Assembly (NCBI GenBank): GCA_002786065.1 | Contig: NHNY01000028.1 | Span: 272,861-336,860, forward strand | Source of the DNA: Microcyclospora pomicola | Lineage: Eukaryota; Ascomycota; Dothideomycetes; Capnodiales | Length of the DNA: 64,000 nucleotides | Direction of reading: 5' to 3' | In this document: in pieces, positions 50,659-62,500 of the stretch | How the letters are laid out: every line of letters begins with the position of its first letter | How positions within the stretch are numbered: position 1 is the first letter of the stretch | Program-made: the position numbers and the translations under genes | Notes under the pieces: model-generated | What the model was told of the DNA's origin: nothing | Database searches by the model: none | What the model saw: only the letters and a program-made list of their open reading frames with translations

Positions 50659-53139
50659 ATGGCTCAACGACATGAGGCGCCTTTCCGGCCCCAGGATCCT
50701 GATGAAGTTTCCACCGTGATTCGTACCCTGGAAGAGCACAAAGGCAAAAACAAATCCAGCTTCTCGTGCAAGAAGCACACATTCGATGTCAAAGGAACCG
50801 ACATCAAACTACATTCGTGGCGTTTCATGGAATGGGATTACAAGAGGAGTGGCCTTCCTACTTATGCTCGCGGACTGTTCACGACCCGAAATCGTCATGG
50901 CGATTTCGAGATTGCTGTCAGAGGATACGACAAGTTCTTCAACCACGGCGAAGTTCCTGAGACTCAATGGGATAGGGTGATCGACGAGACTCGAGGGCCA
51001 TATGAGTTGAGTGTGAAGGAGAACGGATGCATCATCTTCATGGCTGGTCTAGAAGACGGCACCCTTGCAGTTTGCAGTAAGCATTCGATCGGTGCACGAG
51101 ATGACACAGACATCAGCCATTCCGAAGTTGGTGAAAAGTGGGTAGAGAAGCATTTGTCGAGACTCGGTAAGACAAAGCAGCAACTTGCGCAGCAACTCCG
51201 AGCCATGAACGCGACAGCTGTCGCCGAACTGTGTGATGATGAGTTCGAGGAGCACGTATTACAGTACACACCAGAAGCCTCCGGTCTCTACCTCCATGGT
51301 ATCAATCTCAACCTCCCCGAATTTGCCACATACCCACATCACCTGGTCGACATGTTTGCGGATGAGTGGGGCTTCAAGAAAACGATGTACCTTGTCAAGG
51401 AGGACATCAACGATGTCAAGGACTTCCTCGACAAGGTGGCAGAGACCGGCAATTTCGACGGGCGTGACACAGAAGGCTTCGTCATTCGATGTCAGTCGAA
51501 GGCCAAGACGGGTGAGTGGCACGATTGGTTCTTCAAGTACAAGTTCGAGGAGCCTTATCTTATGTACCGGCAATGGCGGGAGTGCACCAAAGCGGTCATT
51601 GCTGGTCGACCACCAAAGTATCGCCAACACAAGAAGATAACCGAAGAGTATCTTGACTATGCACGTCGACAACTACACGCCAATCCCCGACTCGCTGCCG
51701 CATACAACCAGAACCATGGAATTATAAAAATGCGTGACGACTTCTTGGCTTTCCGAGGTCTCAAAGGCTCGGATATCATCCGACAGGAAGCGCTTGAAGG
51801 TGAAGTCTCGAGCGATAATGCTACGAGAGACATCGTTCTGGTTCCGGTTGCTACTATCGGCTGTGGCAAGACTACAGTCGCCTTGGCACTCTGTAAACTG
51901 TTTGGATGGGGACATGTGCAAAACGACAACATTACGGTGAAGAAAGGCAAACCTCAAGCATTTGCCACGGCCTGCGTCAACAGTCTTGCGACTGAAAGTG
52001 CCATGATTGCGGACCGTAACAATCACCAGCGACGAGAACGAGAGCAGCTTATCACCGACGTTTCCAAGATCATACCGCATGCTCGGTTCGTGGCACTACA
52101 CTACGTACATGACAGGAACGAGTATGATCAGATTCGCAGAGTCACTCAGGACCGCGTCCTGAATCGTGGAGACAATCATCAGACCATTCACGTCGGTACG
52201 AAAGGATCGAGGGAGATCATCAGCATCATGGAGGGCTTCTTGGAACGCTTTCAGCGTGTGAATCCAGAACACCCTCCTGATGATGGCTTCGATACGGTCA
52301 TCAACCTCGACGTCTCGGCTTCCTCGCGGGAGAATCTCGAAACTGTCATCGCACAATTATATACCGATTATCCCAAACTCTTCGGCGAGCAAGAGATGCC
52401 AAGCGCCGAAGAGATGGACGCTGCAATCGAAGCAGCGCTCAACGACTACACGGTAGACGTCAAGCACGAGATCAAGGGCCGTGACGACAACCGTTCCAAA
52501 GACAAATCCACCAACAAGCATACCCAGAACGGCAATGCTGCACGACAGCTACAAAAGCCCTCTCCAAAACCAAAGGAGCGCAAAGTCGAGTACTTCGCCG
52601 TACAAATCCCTACCGCACGAGTGAACGCCATCCTCGACGCCCTCTTCGACGCCACATCATCGAACGTCGCCCAGACATATCGCACCCTCAAGCAGCAACG
52701 CCGCATCCAGCCCGAATTCCACGTCACCCTGATTCACCGCGCAGCCGCCACCCAGCACCCGGACGCCTGGGCCCGTCTGAACGCGCTGCACGAATCCGCA
52801 CTCTCCCAGCCCGCAGACGGCTTCTCCACCCCCGAGCCCAAGCTCGGCGCGTGTCTGGTGCACTTCGAGCGGCTCGTCTGGGACGCCCGCGTGATGGCGT
52901 TCGTCGTCCGTCTGGTCCCAGGCCCCGGCAGCTCCGCCGAACAGCACTTCGCGACCACCAACGCCGCCGCCCACGTCACCGTCGGCACCGCCAACGCCGG
53001 CATCAAGCCCAAGGAGGCGAACGATCTGCTTGCGCGCTGGCTGCGTGACGGTAGCGGCGAGGCGTCGGGGATCATGGAGCTGGCTGTTAAGGGAAACATT
53101 GAACTCGAAGGGGTAGTGCGAGGTGTGTTGAGCAGGTAG
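50659..53139 (+). CDS. TRL1: Fungal tRNA ligase Trl1 (ligase, kinase, cyclic phosphodiesterase)
   Basis: Trifunctional enzyme that seals tRNA exons after intron removal and the HAC1-type mRNA in the unfolded protein response. Single exon, 826 residues. The N-terminal adenylyltransferase has the nucleotidyl-lysine motif SVKENGCIIF with K120, and the later DTEGFVIRC block. The central polynucleotide kinase has the P-loop GCGKTT (401-406). The C-terminal cyclic phosphodiesterase has two HxT motifs, FHVTLIH (H688) and AHVTVGT (H772). A Lys/Asn-rich linker (KDKSTNKHTQNGNAARQ) separates kinase and CPD domains. The start is the first ATG in the frame. The last 500 bases are strongly enriched in C-ending codons. 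It acts on introns such as that in the nearby tRNA-Arg. Confidence 0.96.
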   Translation: MAQRHEAPFRPQDPDEVSTVIRTLEEHKGKNKSSFSCKKHTFDVKGTDIKLHSWRFMEWDYKRSGLPTYARGLFTTRNRHGDFEIAVRGYDKFFNHGEVPETQWDRVIDETRGPYELSVKENGCIIFMAGLEDGTLAVCSKHSIGARDDTDISHSEVGEKWVEKHLSRLGKTKQQLAQQLRAMNATAVAELCDDEFEEHVLQYTPEASGLYLHGINLNLPEFATYPHHLVDMFADEWGFKKTMYLVKEDINDVKDFLDKVAETGNFDGRDTEGFVIRCQSKAKTGEWHDWFFKYKFEEPYLMYRQWRECTKAVIAGRPPKYRQHKKITEEYLDYARRQLHANPRLAAAYNQNHGIIKMRDDFLAFRGLKGSDIIRQEALEGEVSSDNATRDIVLVPVATIGCGKTTVALALCKLFGWGHVQNDNITVKKGKPQAFATACVNSLATESAMIADRNNHQRREREQLITDVSKIIPHARFVALHYVHDRNEYDQIRRVTQDRVLNRGDNHQTIHVGTKGSREIISIMEGFLERFQRVNPEHPPDDGFDTVINLDVSASSRENLETVIAQLYTDYPKLFGEQEMPSAEEMDAAIEAALNDYTVDVKHEIKGRDDNRSKDKSTNKHTQNGNAARQLQKPSPKPKERKVEYFAVQIPTARVNAILDALFDATSSNVAQTYRTLKQQRRIQPEFHVTLIHRAAATQHPDAWARLNALHESALSQPADGFSTPEPKLGACLVHFERLVWDARVMAFVVRLVPGPGSSAEQHFATTNAAAHVTVGTANAGIKPKEANDLLARWLRDGSGEASGIMELAVKGNIELEGVVRGVLSR

Positions 53140-53879
53140 TAGGGGAGGTGGACGGTGTATGGCGGTTTTGAAGTCGGGAAGGAGAGCTTAGCATAAGGTA
53201 CATTGCCTAGCATGCAGGTAGATATGATGTACACGACTCGCTGTTAGCATCACCCCTGCCTTCGGTCAAGTACAAGCGGCGCAAGGGAGTACAACAACGT
53301 TTCGACGCTATGCTATGCTATTCTATGAAATGCAATGCAATGCAATGCAATACTTGTACTCATGCAATGCAACGCAACGTAACGTAACGCTATGCTAATG
53401 CCAGAATATGCTGGTACGACTCGAATGCAATCTGCCATGCGAGCAAAATGCCAGTGTAACACTCACGCCCACGCGGCGCCATGTGATGCAGAAGTGACAA
53501 TGCTGAGTCATGTCGTGAACGCCTGAGTGGTTGTTGCTGCTGTTATCCAAACATTGCCTCTTTCTAATCCAGAGCACGCAGAACCGCACGGAATGTTCGC
53601 CATGTCGCGCGCGTATGATTCAAAGCGCTGATTAAGTTCCAGTGGCGGCGAGGCAAGAATGACCAGGTCGAGCAAAATCTCGAAGAAGAAGCAGAAAAGA
53701 AGGGAGTGGGAACGCGCGCGCTGTCAGGCGCTTCATACGTTATCGTCGGTCTCAGTCTCGTGAATGGTGTCATCGTGAATGATCATTATTGTAGTCATCA
53801 TTAGCACTCGTGACATGACAATGGAAAAGCAGTGTCATATTCAAGATACCGTCCCGTGCTGGAAGAACCACCAGATCTC
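53140..53879. other. Convergent 3' spacer with pentamer repeat
   Basis: 740 bases between the ends of TRL1 (plus) and SIR2 (minus). It includes the pentanucleotide array at 53305-53398. No gene supported. Confidence 0.5.
53305..53398. repeat. Degenerate pentanucleotide tandem array
   Basis: About 18 units of a 5-base repeat in successive variants: TGCTA, then TGCAA (best run 53330-53351), then CGCAA and CGTAA, returning to CGCTATGCTA. The 10-mer CGCTATGCTA occurs at both ends (53305-53314 and 53388-53397). A spacer (TACTTGTACT) interrupts the middle. Noncoding. Confidence 0.85.
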
Positions 53880-55804
53880 TCAGCGCGCGCTTCGTGCAGG
53901 ACTGCGAGCGGGGCTGTGCATCCTCGCATCCGGAGTGAGGTGACCAGGGCGTCGAGCGGAGGCGGTGGAGCGAGCCGGACTGCCCATGCGCACGTTGGGC
54001 GACGAGCGGCCGCTGTCCGCCACAGACTTGGGCGCAAGGAGGGGCGACGCCGTGACGACTGGGGCGATGCGCCAGATCGAACCATCCTCTTCCGGCTGGA
54101 CGGTGAGACGAAGGTTGGCAGGCAGCATATCGTGCTTGAGTTCCCACCCGGCGCGACGAGCGAGCTCTGCGACGACCTTGTCGCAGTCGCCTAGCAGCTG
54201 GATGTCGAAGTTTACGTGGCGGATGGGCTCGCGGGAGATGTAAATATGGGGCACGTGTGGAGGCAGGTGGTTGGGAATCTCGCTGACTGGGGCGACCTTG
54301 AGCGAGGTACCGATGACGAGCACGAGGTCAGCGTTGTGTTGATCGCGCTCCGTGAAGCGGTCGAAAAAGGTATCTGGGAGGCGTTCGCCGAAGAAGGTGA
54401 TGTCCGGCTATTTGACACGAGAAAGTTAGTACATACCAAAGGTGGTGTGACATGAAAACAAGGGAGACTCACCTTCATCACACCTGCTTGAGGGATATCA
54501 TAGGTCCCGTCGTCATCCGAGTCCGAGTCTTCCCAATCATGGCGCTTGCGATGCGACTTGTTTCGACGCTTGGCTGGCCGCGACGGCAGCGGCGCGCGAG
54601 CCTGCAGAGTCTTGAGGCATTTCTTACACCGCGCCACCCGCTTCGCGCGCATGTCCGCAAAGATCTCAGCGCCAGGGACCTGATACTGGCATTTTCGACA
54701 CGTGGCGGTGGCGAAGCTGCCATGGCATTGGATGAGGCGATCCTTCTCGATCCCCACCAGCTCCTCCAGATTGTCGATGTTCTGGGTGTAGTTGGTGCGC
54801 AGCCGGCCCTGGTCTTGCAGCAGCCGCACGAAGGCATGCGTGGGCGAGAAGATCTTGAAGTCGGGCAGCAGGTCTCCCGCCAGGCCGTAGAACTTGGTAG
54901 GATCGGCGTCAAACTCGGTGATGCTGAACACCTCCTCCGGGTCGGTGTAGCCGGCCTCGCGCAGCTTCTCGTAGAACCCCGTATGTCTGGAGCGAAAGTC
55001 CGGGATTCCAAGGGATGTGGAGATGCCCGCGCCGGTGATGACGATGATCTTGTTGGACGTCCGCAGGAGACGCGCCGCGTCGTCGATGGTGTTGTACTGT
55101 GCGAGTTTGCTGCGTTTGCTGAACGCATGGCGCACCGCCAGCCACAGCAGCCGTAAATGCACCTCATCATCCATCGGGAATTCCGGATCGATACCGAACA
55201 CGGCGCCCAGCAGTCGCGGCTCGTACTTGCCCGTAAACGTGTCGTACTTGAGATTCTCCTGGAGGAATGCTTCCGGGCCGTTGTTCTTAAGATCGACCCG
55301 GAGCTGCGCCACCGTCTGCGGAGAGATGCGTAGGGTGGCATCACGTTCTGCGCGTCGAACTGTCAGTAACTGCAGCTTAAAGCTTACGAATGGGTAAGAC
55401 TGACCAGCGACGTAATCACCCTCTTCGATCAGTTCAAGCATATCTTCGAAGATCAACGTCTGCTCGTCACTGTCCGAACTCTCGCCGCCGGACCCATCGT
55501 GGTTCCCCCCTTCGCCATCGAGATCAACATCGTCATCCTCGTCAACATCATCCCCCTCGGCCTCCTCCTCCGAATTGCGCATTTGGCGCGCATACCTCGA
55601 ATTCGGATATGTCTCGTGCGACGGAGCCGGAGACACAACTTCCTCCCCTGATTTGGTCGTGTCGTCGTGATTACCCAAGCACTCCTCGATCGCGCCTGGC
55701 AAGGCGATGTTGGCACGTTTCCGCTTCAGCTTCGCCACGGGAGTGGCAACGGCGGGCAGTGCTTCGGTGGTCGCAGGAGCAGCAGCAGCAGTAGCAGCTG
55801 ACAT
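53880..55804 (-). CDS. Sir2-family NAD-dependent deacetylase (Sir2/Hst1/SIRT1 type)
   Basis: NAD-dependent protein deacetylase of the nuclear Sir2/Hst1 class, expected to act in chromatin silencing. Exons 55804-55405, 55347-54473 and 54407-53880, giving 600 residues. The first 120 residues are acidic and disordered ([12 protein letters not shown]). An N-terminal helical domain follows. The NAD site is [20 protein letters not shown] (about 233-252), then TQNID and the catalytic IQCHGSF. The zinc motif is CRKC...CKKC. A basic nuclear-localisation-like run ([17 protein letters not shown]) lies between zinc motif and the second intron. Exon 3 resumes with [11 protein letters not shown] and [15 protein letters not shown]. 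The tail has repeated SPAR motifs. The first intron (57 nt, GTCAGT donor, CTGAC branch) has no stop and keeps frame, so its retention would add 19 residues. Confidence 0.92.
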
Positions 55805-57114
55805 GTTGGTGGTGAGTTGCGTATGTTTGTCGGTGAGAGGTTGTTGTTTCCGTGTATCCGGCGAGGATAGTGGTGAAGATGGTGGTGGTGGTAAGCATAA
55901 GGTTTAATGTCCTCGCGTGGTGGATGCTAGGCGCTAGTAGTGTTACGGGACGAGTCGTGCTCGTGGGCATGCATCCCTCCACACCCGGCGGACCTTCACG
56001 TGGTGGAGACAACACGAACAGTCGCTAGGTCATATTTGCACACGCGTGGTTACACGAGATCGCAGCCTGAGACCAATCTCCATCGCATGCGGGCGTGAAT
56101 GAACGCGAAACCGAGGCCAATGGGCACGGACAGACCGAACTCCACTTAGTATGTGAATACTTTGTACAGTGGCCCCCTCCCTAGCACAAGTCGTGGTGAC
56201 GTCTAGGTACGTAGTCAGGCACCTTCAGTCGTGGAAGCTATGTGGATAGATCTCATCAAGATTCATTCCAACATCTGACTAGAGCATTCATCTCAAGCGG
56301 CATTGGCATCAAAGCCAGTGGATGTACAGCACAAAGATTCGGCAGGCAGGTGTCGCAGGGAGGGGCCCATTTCGGCAATTCACCACTGTACCTAGACCAG
56401 CCAACGAGTACGATCAGAGACTTGCTTAGGGTTGCTTTTTATACAGTAGTAGTATACAAAAAAATTGATGGAGTTCTGCGGCTACCAAGTCACGGGCGTG
56501 CTCAGCAGAAGGGGTTCTAACGATGGCTGTAGATGTAACACAAAAGCAGCAACAGAGCACCTCCCGGGCTCGTTTGGGTATCCGTCAGCAAAGAAAAAGA
56601 AAAATCGACGACGAGATTGCTCGCACGTGAAGCAAGTAGAAGCAAGAAAGAAAACAACATGTTCTCCCATCCTCCCGAGATCCATTACCAGGCCGTTCTT
56701 GGCCGGAGCCATTCCCTTTCAAGCGCCGAGACAATGGTAGTGAGCTGTACATTGGGGAAGAAGAATAGACCGAATGTGCTCGCGTGTGAGCCGTGTACGT
56801 AAAACAGAGGTGTCCCGAGCGATCGACAGTGGGTGGGATGTGGTTGGTGAAACAACGACTTTGCTTTTTGAACGCCTGTGATGAGGCGCGGCGCCCAGAG
56901 ATAAGGGCGAAAGATTGTGCGGTGGAAGGGGGATTCCAGTCCCTGGCCCCCGCTATGGTGCGTTGACCGACCAGATGAAGCAGAAAGGGTTACGCCGATG
57001 CCGGATGCCGTCGCTTATGATTCGTTGACAAAGGAAAATGTGATGCGCTGACTTAGCAGCTGCTGGAATGGAGCATCGAGCTCGGTGGAAGGCAGGGCGC
57101 CTGTGACTCTATGG
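55805..57114. other. Intergenic region upstream of SIR2
   Basis: 1.3 kb holding the SIR2 promoter and the 3' end of the kinase gene. Short overlapping frames near 56460-56800 show no family resemblance. No repeats or RNA genes seen. Confidence 0.45.
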
Positions 57115-59553
57115 CTACCGGAACGCCGCCTGGGTCGCAAAGATGCTGGCCGCTGCATGAGCGGCCCAATCGTTCTCGTCATATGGTGGGGTCACGTATT
57201 GAGGGTTGTTGTCCACTCTTGCAGCGACCTTGGGGATGGCCATGGGTTTGCTTGGTGTGTAACCGTGTGTTGTAAATGCAGCTGCATTGTTCTCCTTGGA
57301 TGGAGATGGTGTTAGGTATGGACCAGGGCGGCCAGGTTCTGAAGCAATGTGAGAGACTGGTGGGCGGCTCGGCTGGTAGGTTCCGCTGTTATGCCTGATT
57401 GTAGCATGGTCCAACCTGGTCGCTGCCGTGTGCGCGCTTGTGATGGCCTCGTCAAGAAGTTCGTCCTCCTCATCTGGAGTCTCGTATCGATTGCTCTGGT
57501 GGGGGTTCCTGACTGACCGTCTTGTCCTACTGGAGATCGGTGTGGTGGTGGAAGAGTTCTTCTCCTCAGCTCCGCCGTTTGGTAGAGAATGGTGGCGTTT
57601 GAGCGCAGGGTTACTTTGCACCCGTGTAGGATGCTTTGGTCCATTTGACGCATTCGCCACGTCCAAGCTGTACCGTACGCTTTGCAAGGCACGGTCCAAC
57701 TCAGCAAAGTTGGGATCTGCAGACGGGTCGTTGGCCAAGGGCGCAATGGAAGCAGGTTCTGGAATGGGCTGCCGGTTGGTGGCAGTGTTAGCACCGACCC
57801 AAGGTGCGCATCCTGCATTGGCCTCAATATCTTCGGCACTGGGTGACATTGGTCCCTGGTTTCGACCGGATAGCCGTCTCGCACGTTTGCGAAGGTGAGA
57901 GAAGAAGCTCTCCCGGCTGCCGGTTGGTGATTTGAGGCCCGTTGCTCCACTCAGAGCACGTTCCGCCTCTTGACGGTGAAGTTCGGCGTAATGATTGCCC
58001 TGGGAATTCACCGATAATTGTCGTCCGATCTTCTTGTGGTTCTCTCCTTTGGTGTCCGCTTGAGCGTTTACTGCATCAGGAAGAGGTGATACTGGCCGGA
58101 TTGAGGGTAGAATTGGGATTGGCGCGGCATTGTTTGTGGCGCCGTTCGTCCAGGTAGCACGCTTCGCCACAGCCGGGCGGGTCTTCTGTGCCATCGATAC
58201 CGCTTCGGTAGTCTCTGCATGGACAGGTGCTGGCCTTTGGGCTTGCACAGCAGGTGCGTGTTCGGGTACTGCAGGTGCTTGAACCTGGGCTTGGCCGACC
58301 GACTTGCGGAACCAGGACGATGTCTTGGTCGAAAGAGTTTGACCGTTCTCATCGATGGCTGGTCCGAGGTTTGAGGATTTCCGACCCATGCTCCGAATTG
58401 TACCACTTTTGGGGCGAATCAACGGATCAATTGCGTCCGTGAAGAACTCGTGCTCAAGAGCTTGACGCGAAGTCGGTCGGACCTTGGGATCCCACATCAA
58501 ACACCATGTAACGAAGTGGGCCAAGCTCGCAGGCCACAGTGGAGCAGGAAGGATGGTCTCAAGTGAATGAGGTGCCATCTTCGGGAATGAGAAACCAAGC
58601 TTTTGTGCAAGCTTGACTCCGTCCTTCCATTCACCACCACCAACTCTTTGACCATGCTTGTTCACCCAGCTCCCCGGGCTGCCCATGATCTCGCAGACCC
58701 TCCACACCTGATCGACTTCATTTCCACCCGGGAAGAGTGGTTTCAGGGTCGCAATCTCCACAGCCATCGCGCCCACGGCCCAGATATCGACTGGTGCGGA
58801 GTATTCGCCAGCTCTTAGCAGTACCTCCGGAGCGCGGTACCATCTGGTCGAGACATAAGTCGTGTATGGCACTCGTGAGTGGGTTTCTCTGGCAAGGCCA
58901 AAATCCGCGATCTTGATCGAGTACGATGGAGGTGTCGATGGAGGTGTGACTAGGGCAGAGTACCGTCTGAAGGCATTGACAGAGTCTGGTGCGGATGTTG
59001 ACACCAGAATGTTCTCGGGCTTGATGTCGCGATGGAAGAAGCTATGCTCGTGGATGTGTTCGAGACCAGCGAGAATCTGGAAGAGAATGCTCTTGACACT
59101 GTGGCAGTCGAGAGGCTTATGGTCGCGAGCCTTCATTAATTGGTAAAGGTTGCCATCCATGTACTCCATTGCGATGTGTAGCTTTCTGGTCAGCGGGTCG
59201 AGGAAGATATCGTAAGCTGGTACCAAATGAGGGTGGTTCGGCAGTGACTTTAGGAAGATGACCTCGCGTAGCTCCATACATTGCGAGAAGCTGTCGAAGG
59301 TCTTCTTCATCGTCTTGATTGCTACCTGTGGGGATGGTCAGTCACGCGTGGATGTCGACAAGAGCACGACGATACGAACCAAGGTGCCCTTTCGAACGAC
59401 GTGAGCGCCCGCGCTCCTCGTCCGCCCGAGGGCGACGCTTCCGAAACTGCCATCGCCAATGTCCTTGATGATCTCAAACCGGTCTTCAAGGCATAAGGCC
59501 GATTGTGAGTTGGACGAATAGTCGCGATACGAAGATTCATACGCGACCGTCAT
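57115..59553 (-). CDS. Ime2-like (RCK/MAK family) serine/threonine kinase
   Basis: Protein kinase of the CMGC group most like yeast Ime2 and filamentous-fungal ImeB/Crk1, which regulate meiosis, light-dependent development or morphogenesis. Exons 59553-59380 and 59325-57115, with a 54-nt phase-0 intron, give 794 residues. The glycine loop is IGDGSFGSV (32-40) and the catalytic lysine is in VAIKTMKK (K62), just after the intron. The HRDIKPEN loop has D158, followed by a 25-residue Ser/Pro insertion before DFGLARE (200-206), a feature of Ime2 kinases. The activation loop is TTY (213-215) before VSTRWYRAPE. The kinase domain ends near residue 340; the C-terminal 450 residues are disordered, Pro/Ser-rich and likely regulatory. 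No CDK-type cyclin-binding helix. Confidence 0.9.
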
Positions 59554-62500
59554 CGTGAAAGTAAGGTTGCTTCGACGAACCGAAGCTGGTGGGTGACACG
59601 ATCAACTGGCTACCTCGACATTGAAGACGAAGGATGTATAGCTGTACCGGCATGTCAATCAGCTTCCTCACTCCTCTCGACGAGCTCCACTCGACCCACT
59701 TACGATGATATGGGAGGCGACGTCACGTATGGCTCCGGGAGAGAAGCGTCGATGGTCAAGATGTGTTCGGATATGATTAGTTGGGAGCAAGGTAGGTCAG
59801 TAGGACAAGACCAAAGGTAGGTGGTGAGGGAGTGGAAGACGACAAAGCGTTGCCCAGGGTCCTGGACTGGCGTCGAGTCGGATGTTAAAGAAAGACGAAG
59901 CCGTTATGACAGGCAAAAGGGTGTCGAACGGTCGTAGGTAGCGAGTTGGAGAAAGTAGCTCAGATCCAAGGTTACGGTAGGCGGATGGGTAGCCGACACG
60001 ATGGGTGGATATTTAGGAGAAGATCAACGCGAGCCAGTGTGTCAGTGCCGGAATAGCGCAGGAACCGTGCTCCGAGTCGATCGAGCCGGAGGATCCTGTA
60101 GTGCCTATCTGAAAGCGACGATACGGAGGGCGCTGCTGGCCGCGCCTCCTGGGAAGGAAATCGGCTCGCGAGCACGGTCGCGAACCCTTGCTCAAGCGCA
60201 ATCACGGAGACCCGGTCCGGGATGCAGCGTCAACCTTGAGAAGAGCCGACCTGGTGTTGGCGTGCGGTTGACTACGGCGTGAATGAGGAGCCCCGAACAC
60301 GGGAGGGCGACCTTTGGCGCGAAGGGCGTGAAGGCGACTTTGGAGAGCCTTGCGAGCTGCGCGTGGTGGTGAGGGAAGAAGCGCGAGAGCAGAGTCGCGG
60401 ACAAAGCCAACGTGTGTGGCGTGAGCAGCGGAAATTAGAGGTGAGACATAATAAGGTGCCGGAATGGGAATAATGGGGGGTTGGTCGTGGTATGTATAGG
60501 AATAGTCAAGTAGGAGTAGACTGGAAAACGGTTGATCCCAGGGCCGGTTCCAGAGATGAGCGCACGGACGATGGAATGGATGGCCGCCGGGTGATTTGGC
60601 AGTAAGTGTACAGTAGTAGCACTGTAGCAGCGAGCCTTCACCAGAAGTCCCGGGTCCTGAATCCTGAGTGGCAGGCCTTCAGCGCTGGACTCCTTCCAGA
60701 CGAGGTGTCGTAGGTGAAGGGCGGACGGGTGCAGAGACTAGTCGACGGGCGGATTGCTTCCACGCAGCTGTCGAGGCCGCGATGGTGAGACAGGGAGTTG
60801 GGAGTTGTTTTGGATGGTGCAAGTTAGGTGTAGTAGGAGGACTGGACTGCGGCCCAATCTCTGCACGGTCACCTATTGTCGTCATATAGACACGAGATAC
60901 GGTGATGTGGTGAGAAGTTGAATGTGTAAACAGGGTGTATTGCAAAGATGGTGAATGCGGTAATGATCGAGTCTCGAGGCGGAACGTGTCTCCTATCTGT
61001 CGCGACACACAAAGGGACAGGCTGGTCCTGATGCGCCCGAAGACTGCCGTGACCGAGCGAGAATCACCGTCTAGGGCCTGATGATGTATAGTAGTATACA
61101 TGTACTGTGTACTGTAGGTCATTTCGGTATCAGAATGCAATACACCATCCACATTGTGATGATTGTAGCATTTCCGTCTCCCTCGATGCTGTTTACAGTA
61201 CCTCCCAATGATCATGGCGTCGATGCGGTCTGTAGGCATTCAGGGGATCAATCACTGCCGGCACTGGCTCACCGCACCACCCCTTACAGTACTGCGCGGT
61301 AACTTCTGTACGTCGCATGATGACATACACGATACGGTAAGATATACATGCACAGAGCGCGACGATTCACACATCCGGCCGTTATGCTTCTGGCATCAAT
61401 GTTGCCGTCATACCTCATCTCGACCATCTGCATGGTGTCGCGTCGACGCGCGTGCGAGTCGCGTTGCATATCATCACACTCCTTCACCTTCACCACCAGC
61501 GTTATTAACTTTTCCTTGATATTGGCTCCGGCGCTGTCCATCATCACACCAATCGCGACTCGGTCGGCAAGTGTTAGTGCTTGCCAACACATCCGCGAGC
61601 ACATCTATTCTTAGGTGGTCGGCCACAGGTGTTTCTCGTCTGACCGCTCGCTGTCGCAGATCCAAGAGGACCACCGCGACAGCAGCACAACAACATTCCG
61701 ACACCACACACCGCCATCACCAGCATCGCCCAACTCCGTGAATGAAGTGCTGGGCCATCTAGTCCTTCGAGCCAATGTCCCCCGACGACCATTCCCGTTC
61801 CGGGACGACGATCCGGCCGCTGAGAGCAGGGTAGCAACGGCCTACGACGCTTTAGGCTGCATACTCGACACACCGTCGCTGCGGCTGTCAGGTCCCCGAT
61901 CCCCCCTGGTCTCCGATCTAGTGGACGGGGAGCGCCGTTGAGCTTCGCTCGCCTCCTTTTCCCCCCAGGTACCCGCTGCAGCCTTACTGGCCTGACTCTG
62001 TTTCTCGGGTCCTGGCGCGTGGCTCCGCGCAAAACATGTTTCGCACTCATTATGTTATGACGAAAGTAGTGGACCGGAGAAAGCTCGTATCGGTTTGTGT
62101 GAGCGTGTCGTGTGTGACCATGACGGAGGACGCTCAATTTTTCGCAAGACTGCCGTCATGTCGATGTCGTCTCGTATCCCACCCAGATAAGGCGTGGCAG
62201 AACACTGCTGTGGCTGTACCTGACTTGCATACCGACGGTGCATGCACATTGGCCTATTTGCCCGGCTGACGGGGCGGACATGCAGGTTCGGTGGAGGCCA
62301 GCGACGTGGCTCATTCTCCGACGTGCATGCAGCCTGCAGCTCAAGCTTATCTCACCTGTGCAGCCACCACTTAAAAAAACAATAACAGATCGTGGGATAA
62401 TCGAAATCAAATGTCCGATAATGCAGAATTCTGGTATGCCGAGGCGTGCGAGGCTTGCTTCCTACCAGAAGCCTCTCCATACGTGGCCTGACGCCGACAA

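Noticed and set aside
60679-62137. Minus-strand frames of 186 and 187 codons upstream of the kinase
   Set aside because: Low-complexity, no motif, no splice partners, overlapping frames on the other strand.
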